Positions 6,389-11,718 of a DNA stretch of 11,718 nucleotides are shown in pieces (within the stretch, counting starts at the first letter, position 1; the number at the start of each line of letters is the position of its first letter). The stretch comes from a candidate division KSB1 bacterium (GTDB lineage Bacteria; Zhuqueibacterota; JdFR-76; DREG01): the NCBI GenBank assembly GCA_022566355.1, contig JADFJB010000138.1, positions 1 through 11,718 of the forward strand, written 5' to 3'. The notes under the pieces were generated by a model. It saw only the letters and a program-made list of their open reading frames with translations. It searched no databases and had not been told where the DNA came from. The translations under genes were made by a program, and so were the position numbers.

Positions 6389-8224
6389 ATGAAGGGAATA
6401 ATCAAAAAATTAACTTTAGCAACATGGGGTTTAACCCTATTCATCTCTGCTTTATCCAGCCAGGCACAAATTGTAGAAATCAAACCAATTCATGTACCGC
6501 AGTTTGATATAGAAAAGTTGAAAGCAATAGAACCTATGCTGGCACGAAGCGTAGCCATGATGAAGAATATTAATTTACAGGAGTTTGCTCATCTTGAATA
6601 TAAAATGCAAACTGCAAATATAATGGTTGCTCAAGCTTCAGAATTAATTGCTAAAGCATCGCTTTCTCAAATCCCGATGTTTAAGATGAGTATGAAAGGC
6701 CTTGAATTCATTGGCGAATTTGATCTAAATGATGACCAGGATGCTGCATCAAATGCCTATAAAGATGGATATAACCTGATCCTTAATGAAAATTGGAATG
6801 CCGCAATCAAAGCATTTGAGGATCTGACAAAAAAATATCCAAGAAGCCGTTGGGTGGATGATGCGCAATTTTGGTTATGCTATGCAGCAGATAAATCAAA
6901 TGGTAATAAAGAAGAATCATTCGAGTGTTACCAACAGTTTGCCAAAAAATATTCCCGCAGTAAATGGGCGGATGATGCTAAAGCCAATTTAATTAAGATT
7001 GGCCAACGACTGGCGAGAGAAGGAAAGCCCGGGTATGAGGATATCATCAAATCGATGCAGCAGAGCGATAATGAGGAAATATTACTTTCTGCCTTATATG
7101 CCTTGCAGAATATTGGCGATGACCAGGCAGTCACCGTTGCGTTTGATTTATATGACAGAGCCAAGAGTCCCAAAATCCGAACAAAAATCGTTTATATGCT
7201 GCAAAACATTGAGTCAAAAGTAGCTATAAATAAACTGAAAGATATCGCACTACATGATGCTGATCAAGGTGTGCAGCGTCGAGCCGTGTATGCGCTTGGA
7301 AATTCAGGTGATGACACGGTAATAGATGTTTTGACTGAAATACTGCATAGCGATGCAAATGCCGATGTGCGCAAACATGCACTCTACGCATTAGGGAATT
7401 TGGATAAAAAAGGGACTTTGCCAATTTTGGTGGATGTCGCTTTGCATGATGAAAGTGAAAAGCTGGCGAAAACTGCAACCTATGCCATCGGTAATCTTGA
7501 TGAGAAGGATGCCTTGCCAATTTTACAACGCATATTAAAAGAGGCAAAGATATTAAATGTTCGCAAGGCTGCCTTGTATGCAATAGCTAATTATGACGAG
7601 CCAACTTCATTACCCATCCTGCGGGATGTTGTAATGAAAGAAACGGATAAATCTCTCAGGAAAACCGCGCTTCATGCAATCGGTAATATAGATGGAAAAG
7701 AAAGTCTCAATGTTCTTAAAATGGTCTTGACCTCGGTTGAGGACAGAGATCTGCAGAAAACTGCATTGTATGCAATTGGCAACAGGGATGAAGATTCTGA
7801 AGCCAAAAGTATTTTGACGCAATTTGCGATGACAAACGATAATGATGAACTAGCAAAAACTGCTGTTTATAGCTTGAGGAACATGCTGGACGAAGATGGA
7901 TTCGATGAATTATTGGAAATTGTAAGGAAGGCAAAATCAACCGCAGCACGTAAAGCGGCCCTTAGCTGCATTGGAGGTAGTGGCGGGAAAGTTGGGATAG
8001 ATGCACTTGCGAGTTTGTTGAAGACCGAGAAAGATGTTGAACTTCGTATTTATGCGGTCCGCGCCCTGGGCCATGCAGACAGCGACGGTGCAATCTCTGT
8101 CCTGGTTGACATCGTACAAAATGATCCTCATCTCAAAGTGCGTACTGCCGCTGTTTCAGCAATCGGACAGATTGGCTCGCCAAAAGCACAGGAAGCATTG
8201 GTGAAGATTTTGTCAAATCAATGA
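6389..8224 (+). CDS. Exported TPR and HEAT-repeat protein
   Basis: A 611-residue protein with a signal peptide (Lys-rich start, hydrophobic 8-22, cleavage likely after SQA at 26). Residues 30-115 are helical and unassigned. Residues 120-205 hold two TPR units of the CpoB/YbgF type (AAIKAFEDLTKKYPRSRW, then CYQQFAKKYSRSKW). From about 225 to the end run twelve HEAT repeats, marked by ALYALGN-like helices at 236, 268, 300, 332, 364, 396, 428, 460, 493, 525, 557 and 589: a strict 32-residue spacing with one 33. Such alpha-solenoids are protein-binding scaffolds; no enzyme motif is seen. The start is supported by GAGGAG (6376-6381). It follows the anti-sigma gene by 15 bp, so it belongs to the same operon. 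Partner unknown. Confidence 0.9.
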   Translation: MKGIIKKLTLATWGLTLFISALSSQAQIVEIKPIHVPQFDIEKLKAIEPMLARSVAMMKNINLQEFAHLEYKMQTANIMVAQASELIAKASLSQIPMFKMSMKGLEFIGEFDLNDDQDAASNAYKDGYNLILNENWNAAIKAFEDLTKKYPRSRWVDDAQFWLCYAADKSNGNKEESFECYQQFAKKYSRSKWADDAKANLIKIGQRLAREGKPGYEDIIKSMQQSDNEEILLSALYALQNIGDDQAVTVAFDLYDRAKSPKIRTKIVYMLQNIESKVAINKLKDIALHDADQGVQRRAVYALGNSGDDTVIDVLTEILHSDANADVRKHALYALGNLDKKGTLPILVDVALHDESEKLAKTATYAIGNLDEKDALPILQRILKEAKILNVRKAALYAIANYDEPTSLPILRDVVMKETDKSLRKTALHAIGNIDGKESLNVLKMVLTSVEDRDLQKTALYAIGNRDEDSEAKSILTQFAMTNDNDELAKTAVYSLRNMLDEDGFDELLEIVRKAKSTAARKAALSCIGGSGGKVGIDALASLLKTEKDVELRIYAVRALGHADSDGAISVLVDIVQNDPHLKVRTAAVSAIGQIGSPKAQEALVKILSNQ

Positions 8225-8240
8225 GATTTGTTTCAGAACT

Positions 8241-8275
8241 AATTGATTCCATAACCTGGAGTGATGGAATCAATT
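8241..8275. repeat. Intercistronic hairpin, copy 2 of the repeat family
   Basis: Twelve-base perfect arms AATTGATTCCAT (8241-8252) and ATGGAATCAATT (8264-8275) enclose an 11-base loop with CTGGAG. It lies between the two HEAT genes, five bases before the AATGAGGA that acts as ribosome-binding site for the second. There is no T-run, so it is not a terminator; it could shield mRNA ends or adjust the ratio of the two proteins. A relative sits at 2959-2989. Confidence 0.6.
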
Positions 8276-8294
8276 GATGTAATGAGGAAATAGC

Positions 8295-9437
8295 ATGATA
8301 AAGCAAACTTTAAAAACACTCGTTCTAACCTCAATCATATTTCCACTTATTACTCAAGCGCAGGATGTTGTCAAATATCCTAATCAGAATGACGATTTGA
8401 GCAAACGCTGGACATGGGCGGAAAGGGAAGCGAAATCGGGAAAGTATAGAAACGGCGTTTGGATTGGCTACAGCATCCAAAGATTGATGGGTGAAAATTC
8501 TCACATCGGTTCATTTAGCCGCGATTATCAAGACAAAATCACCTTGGAAGAACTCATATATGGTAAGAAGGCTGATCCCGATGAAAAACTTTCGGATAAG
8601 GAAATCATCGAACGGACCATCAAGGAGACGTTAGATGAATTGAAGGATGAAAAAAAGGAAGAAAGAAAAGTCCTAAAAGAGGTCGCCATCCTATTCCGCT
8701 ACGAATCTAATTCCAAGAGGTTTGAGGATGTTAAAAAAACTAAAGTCACTAATTTAACACTGCATGTAAATTTAGATGAACTGCCACTCATTTGGCTGGG
8801 CCAGATAGAGCATGAAAACAGTTTAGAATTCCTGCAAGACTTTGCTGAAGGCGTAACTTCGGTAGAAATGAAAAAGAGATTTACCATGGTCATTGGCATT
8901 CATGATGCCAATAAAAGATCCATAGCCATTCTAAAAGAATTCGCTACTAAAGACGAGCATGCTGAAGTTCGCAAAAGTGCGTCTTTTTGGCTAGGACAAA
9001 CTCACCACAAAGAAGCGCTCGATATTCTGAAAAAAATTATACAATCCGATCGATCCTCGAATGTTCGCGAACATGCGGTCTTTGCCATTAGTAGAATGCG
9101 CTCTCAAGAATCCACCGATGTCTTGATTGATTTGGCTCAGAAATCTAAGGACTTCGAGGTGCGTTCAAAAGCAATTTTCTGGCTGGGTCAAAAAGCTTCC
9201 AGGAAAGCTGAAAAAGCATTGGAGGATTTGGTTTATTCCGATGATGAAACCAAAGTGCGAAAGAAGGCAGTCTTCGCATTAACCCAGCTTCCCCATAATA
9301 AAGGCGTACCACATTTGATTCGAATTGCCAAAACTCATCCGAATATAAAAGTGAGAAAACAAGCCATTTTTTGGCTGGGCCAGAGCAAAGATCCAAGAGC
9401 TTTTGAGACGATTGTTGAATTGATTCGGAAGAAGTGA
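8295..9437 (+). CDS. Exported HEAT-repeat protein
   Basis: A 380-residue protein with a signal peptide (hydrophobic 9-20, cleavage likely after TQA at 22). Residues 25-130 form a charged N-terminal part with a Lys/Glu-rich helix at 97-130. From about 150 to the end there are seven HEAT repeats with helix motifs at 165, 198, 230, 262, 294, 326 and 358. They alternate: WLGQ units (165, 230, 294, 358) and VFAIS/VFALT-type units (262, 326), giving a 64-residue super-repeat. No TPR domain is present, unlike the gene before it. The start has GAGGA six bases upstream. It is the last gene of the sigma operon, 70 bp after its neighbour. It is probably a binding scaffold outside the cytoplasmic membrane; no catalytic motif is seen. 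Confidence 0.9.
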   Translation: MIKQTLKTLVLTSIIFPLITQAQDVVKYPNQNDDLSKRWTWAEREAKSGKYRNGVWIGYSIQRLMGENSHIGSFSRDYQDKITLEELIYGKKADPDEKLSDKEIIERTIKETLDELKDEKKEERKVLKEVAILFRYESNSKRFEDVKKTKVTNLTLHVNLDELPLIWLGQIEHENSLEFLQDFAEGVTSVEMKKRFTMVIGIHDANKRSIAILKEFATKDEHAEVRKSASFWLGQTHHKEALDILKKIIQSDRSSNVREHAVFAISRMRSQESTDVLIDLAQKSKDFEVRSKAIFWLGQKASRKAEKALEDLVYSDDETKVRKKAVFALTQLPHNKGVPHLIRIAKTHPNIKVRKQAIFWLGQSKDPRAFETIVELIRKK

Positions 9438-9523
9438 CAAAGTAACAAAGAGACAAAGGCACAAAGGCACAAAGGCACAAAGGCACAAAGGCACAAAGGC
9501 ACAAAGGCACAAAGTAACAGAGA
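9436..9523. repeat. 8-bp minisatellite (CACAAAGG units)
   Basis: Eleven consecutive 8-base units start inside the TGA of the second HEAT gene. The central six are identical CACAAAGG (9460-9507); the edge units vary (GACAAAGT, AACAAAGA, GACAAAGG, CACAAAGT, AACAGAGA). All reading frames stay open on the minus strand, giving Leu-Cys-Ala-Phe-Val-Pro-rich artefact ORFs that should not be annotated. Confidence 0.9.
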
Positions 9524-9574
9524 TGTGAAACGTGAAAGGGAAAATTGCCAGGTTTTTTTTGTCAAATATAATAT

Positions 9575-9596
9575 GGACAGACAAGAATGTCTGTCC
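9575..9596. repeat. Perfect 9-bp hairpin
   Basis: GGACAGACA (9575-9583) and TGTCTGTCC (9588-9596) pair perfectly around an AGAA loop. There is no T-run directly after it, so it is not a good terminator. It looks like another short palindromic repeat in the gap after the HEAT operon. Confidence 0.6.
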
Positions 9597-9728
9597 TACT
9601 GGTTTTATTTTATACTCAAACTAAAAGAAAATTGTGGAGTGCATAAAATGTGTTGATGCTTTAAAGCCTGATCTTTTCGATAAACTCAAAATAGACTTCA
9701 ACTTATCCAAAACAGCTAATCAACCTTT

Positions 9729-9823
9729 GTCTGAACCATGATTTACCAGATTACCAGATTAACCTGATTTGTTCTTAAAAAATCTGTTGAAATCCGTTAA
9801 TCAGTGTAACCTGTTGTTCAGAC
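9729..9823. repeat. Imperfect inverted-repeat element, GTCTGAAC ends
   Basis: GTCTGAAC (9729-9736) and GTTCAGAC (9816-9823) are perfect inverted ends. The interior continues as a degenerate palindrome of ATTACCAGATTAACC-like units facing TTAATC and GTAACC units. No coding content is seen. From memory this resembles a short palindromic repeat common in several environmental phyla; that is not verified here. Confidence 0.5.
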
Positions 9824-9906
9824 TTTTTCCCCTGATGCTTAACCCATAACTCCCATTCCTCTTCCAACTTTTTGCCTTTTGAATAAAATTGACTTTAAAC
9901 CGAATA

Positions 9907-9937
9907 GCTCTGTTACTCTGTTCCTTTGTCACTCTTC
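9907..9937. repeat. Inverted fragment of the 8-bp minisatellite
   Basis: The reverse complement of this stretch reads as AGTGACAAAGGAACAGAGTA and continues with another AACAGAG unit. It keeps the same 8-base period and GTGACAAAG edge as the array at 9436-9523, in opposite orientation. The two arrays bracket about 380 bp of repeats. Confidence 0.6.
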
Positions 9938-9980
9938 TTGCCGGTTCTGCGCATTTTGAACTTTTTGTCCAAATAGACCG

Positions 9981-10071
9981 TATAAATTAACATCCGCACG
10001 GAAGCAGATAACCTCCTCCTACAGATCAAAGATGATCGTTAGCGCTGGACTAAACACCCAGCGCTTTTTTT
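9981..10071 (+). ncRNA. Candidate small RNA ending at a strong terminator
   Basis: TTGAAC (9956-9961) and TATAAA (9981-9986) with a long 19-base spacer could be a promoter, placing a transcript of roughly 75-80 bases before the terminator at 10041-10071. It contains ATCCGCACGGAAGCAG, faintly like the tip of bacterial SRP RNA, and ACCTCCTCC (10011-10019), complementary to a Shine-Dalgarno sequence. No convincing SRP-like long helix could be drawn. Alternatively the terminator simply ends the HEAT operon transcript. Confidence 0.25.
10041..10071 (+). terminator. Strong intrinsic terminator
   Basis: AGCGCTGG (10041-10048) and CCAGCGCT (10058-10065) form a perfect 8-bp GC-rich stem with a 9-base loop, followed by seven T (10065-10071). 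It ends plus-strand transcription, either from the HEAT operon 600 bp upstream or from a separate small RNA. Confidence 0.88.
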
Positions 10072-10189
10072 ATGAATCATTCCTCTTTGAGTTTTATGTT
10101 TGATCCCTGTAACTTCAAAGCGTCACCTAGAAGCTCCCGAAGGTTAGCGAGACATTATTAATCTTATTTTGTTTTGTTAGAAATAATAT

Positions 10190-10378
10190 TTACACTATAT
10201 CAGAATCTAAATCTATCTCAATATCAATTTTCCCTTTATAGTTTTTTAACGATTTTATCTTATTTTTTTGAATGATATTGGTTAGAGCTTTTTTGATTAA
10301 ATCTGTTTTAGTGGGAGATTTCGTTACCCGCATGGCTTCGTTCATTAAATCTTCGGGTATATCGATCGTTGTTCTCAT
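10190..10378 (-). CDS. VapB-like antitoxin, apparently without its toxin
   Basis: A 62-residue protein starting MRTTIDIPEDLMNEAMRVTK, followed by SPTKTDLIKKALTNII. This is the ribbon-helix-helix DNA-binding domain typical of VapB antitoxins of the DUF2191 type. The C-terminal part (45-62), ending in acidic IDIEIDLDSDIV, would be the toxin-binding tail. VapB neutralises the PIN-domain RNase VapC and represses its own promoter. VapC normally starts within a few bases of the vapB stop; here the minus strand past 10190 has no PIN ORF, only short frames and then repeats, so the antitoxin is orphaned. The start has AAAGG nine bases upstream. The promoter and a palindromic operator lie just before it. 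Confidence 0.8.
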   Translation of the reverse strand: MRTTIDIPEDLMNEAMRVTKSPTKTDLIKKALTNIIQKNKIKSLKNYKGKIDIEIDLDSDIV

Positions 10379-10398
10379 TTTATTTACCTTTGTAATTG

Positions 10399-10433
10399 AT
10401 GCATAAAATAAAATAAGCTTTATGCATTACCAA
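10399..10433 (-). promoter_or_regulatory. Promoter with palindromic operator of the antitoxin
   Basis: ATGCATAAA (10399-10407) and TTTATGCAT (10419-10427) are a perfect 9-bp inverted repeat. On the minus strand TTGGTA (10433-10428), a 17-base spacer and TATTTT (10410-10405) make a promoter whose spacer and -10 lie inside the palindrome. A third half-site-like TATGCAT is at 10441-10447. This is the expected layout for autorepression by a ribbon-helix-helix antitoxin. Confidence 0.6.
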
Positions 10434-10447
10434 GTATTATTATGCAT

Positions 10448-11018
10448 AGCATTGTATTTGGGGCAAGTTTCGCAGCCACAACTGTGGTATCTGCAGCGCG
10501 TATCCTGCATGACTGAATATAATAAATTGATAATCCTGTTTTGCAATGTCTAAAAATTAATGGAGTGGTTAAATATTTTAGTGCTTCCATTCTATTCTCA
10601 AATAAACGTTGCTTATCTCTCAAGTGAAAAAGCATTGATTTTCTAAGGCTGGATTCATTAATTAATTACAATATCAGGTGTGGTAAATATTCAAAAATGT
10701 GGGAAATACTTATGGTTGTTTTGTGTAATTCAAAAAGGAGGAATGTTCGGATTCTGGTAGATAATTGGTTTAAATTTACTTTTCAAAGTACTTTGGATAA
10801 AGTTGAAAAAAAAATTGGACATTATACAAGTCGCGTAATATCCCGCAACAAGCTGAAAGAGACTTCTTCTTATACGACAAATTTTGTTGACTATAGGGAG
10901 TATACGAGATTGGGATAACCCTAGGTTAGCCCAACACGACAAACAGATTGCCAGGAAGCGGGAAGAACACAAAACTTCCTTGACGATTATACAAATTGAA
11001 TAAAGAACCGGAGAATAA
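10448..11018. other. AT-rich stretch without a supported gene
   Basis: About 570 bases between the antitoxin operator and hsdM hold no gene I can support. A plus-strand open frame at 10697-10918 (73 codons) has no recognised family, and the strong AAGGAGG at 10735-10741 is inside it rather than before its ATG. A minus-strand frame at 10420-10635 is likewise unrecognised. The only clear signal is the GGAG at 11010-11013 that serves hsdM. The base composition changes sharply to GC-richer at the hsdM start. Confidence 0.4.
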
Positions 11019-11718
11019 ATGGCAAAAGCCAATAAGAACAACAACAGCGAAGAGCCGATTGAAAAACAGCTTTGGAAAGCAGCCGATAAGCTCAGGAAAA
11101 ATATTGATGCTGCAGAATACAAACACATTGTTCTGGGATTGATATTCCTGAAATATATCTCCGATGCTTTTGAAGAGTTACATGAAAAACTGAAAACAGG
11201 CGAAGGTGACTATGCCGGCGCCGATCCGGAAGATAAGGACGAATACAAAGCCGAGAATGTTTTCTTTGTTCCGCCTTCTGCGCGGTGGCGTTTTCTTCAA
11301 AGCCATGCAAAACAACCGACCATCGGGAAAACCGTTGATGAGGCAATGGATGCCATTGAACGGGAAAATGTATCTCTCCGGGATGTGTTGCCGAAAGTCT
11401 TTGCCAGGGGCAACCTCGACCCTACCACTCTCGGCGGTTTGATTGACCTTGTTGGAAACATTGCCCTGGGTGATGCCAAAGCCCGAAGTGCTGATGTGCT
11501 CGGGCATGTGTTTGAATATTTCCTGGGTGAGTTTGCCCTCGCTGAAGGCAAGAAAGGCGGACAGTTTTACACGCCAAGAAGCGTTGTCGAGTTGCTGGTG
11601 GAAATGTTGGAACCCTACAAAGGCAGGGTGTTTGACCCCTGCTGCGGTTCCGGCGGCATGTTTGTGCAGTCGGAAAAGTTTGTCGCCGACCATCAGGGCA
11701 GGGTGAATGATATTTCCA
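11019..11718 (+). CDS. hsdM: Type I restriction-modification methyltransferase subunit, 5' part
   Basis: The frame is open from the ATG at 11019 to the window edge (233 codons, no stop), so the gene is cut by the window and not necessarily broken. The N-terminal helical domain (about 12-125) begins [20 protein letters not shown] and includes [16 protein letters not shown]. It is followed by [33 protein letters not shown] and the SAM-binding motif [11 protein letters not shown] at about 204-214. HsdM methylates adenine in the bipartite site read by HsdS and is needed for the R2M2S restriction complex. The catalytic NPPF motif lies beyond the window. hsdS and hsdR are expected downstream. GGAG five bases before the ATG supports the start. 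The gene is clearly GC-richer than the DNA to its left, consistent with recent transfer. Confidence 0.95.
   Translation, partial: MAKANKNNNSEEPIEKQLWKAADKLRKNIDAAEYKHIVLGLIFLKYISDAFEELHEKLKTGEGDYAGADPEDKDEYKAENVFFVPPSARWRFLQSHAKQPTIGKTVDEAMDAIERENVSLRDVLPKVFARGNLDPTTLGGLIDLVGNIALGDAKARSADVLGHVFEYFLGEFALAEGKKGGQFYTPRSVVELLVEMLEPYKGRVFDPCCGSGGMFVQSEKFVADHQGRVNDIS

Noticed and set aside
7224-7949. Open frames antisense to the HEAT-repeat region
   Set aside because: They arise from the biased composition of the 96-bp-periodic repeats and match no family.
9145-9584. Minus-strand ORFs rich in Leu-Cys-Ala-Phe-Val-Pro repeats
   Set aside because: They are translations of the 8-bp minisatellite and the antisense of the HEAT gene; no ribosome-binding site or family.
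9900-10035. Short minus-strand frame after an AGGAGGAGG (reads MLIYTVYLDKKFKM...)
   Set aside because: Only 26 codons, ends in the minisatellite fragment, no recognised family; the SD-like sequence alone is not enough.
10885-10905. GACTATAGGGAG resembling the T7 promoter core
   Set aside because: Only the 3' part of the consensus matches and there is no phage gene nearby; chance similarity.
11092-11706. Several open frames on both strands inside hsdM
   Set aside because: The in-frame HsdM reading has continuous family motifs from the ATG at 11019 to the window end; the others are shadows.

Overview
The window is AT-rich bacterial chromosome, dense in intergenic hairpin repeats. The gene content suggests an uncultured member of the FCB/Calditrichota/KSB1 neighbourhood: an ECF sigma and zinc-finger anti-sigma operon with exported HEAT-repeat proteins, a SAM-I (S-box) leader, and many short dispersed palindromes. 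That taxonomic guess rests on style and family mix; no marker gene is present.

Left part (1-4400), all genes on the minus strand: a cluster of GTA/TAC-loop hairpins at the edge; an M20 metallopeptidase; a CnoX/YbbN-type thioredoxin-TPR protein with an intact CGPC site; a small gamma-glutamylcyclotransferase-fold protein; an SRPBCC (START-like) gene broken by one in-frame TAG; and a DUF2784-like membrane protein. Between the last two lies the clearest regulatory find: a sigma70-type promoter, a complete-looking SAM-I riboswitch and an intrinsic terminator on the minus strand. What it would switch is the broken SRPBCC gene, not a methionine gene. A 16-nt copy of its P1 strand lies just past the terminator, as expected if a tandem aptamer or a methionine gene was deleted here.

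Middle part (4400-9440), plus strand: after two repeat elements comes a compact operon of ECF sigma factor, overlapping membrane anti-sigma factor, an exported TPR + 12-HEAT protein and an exported 7-HEAT protein. A candidate ECF promoter precedes it. The simplest reading is an autoregulated envelope-response unit in which two secreted alpha-solenoids act on the same side of the membrane as the anti-sigma sensor domain. This is the best candidate for an under-described system in the window.

Right part (9440-11718): about 750 bp without a gene, holding an 8-bp minisatellite, an inverted piece of the same minisatellite, a 9-bp perfect hairpin, an inverted-repeat element and a strong terminator that may end a small RNA. 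Then a VapB-like antitoxin without a toxin behind its own palindromic operator, about 590 bp without a convincing gene, and the 5' part of a type I restriction-modification hsdM gene that is visibly more GC-rich than its surroundings and runs off the window. This end looks like the border of an accessory/defence island.
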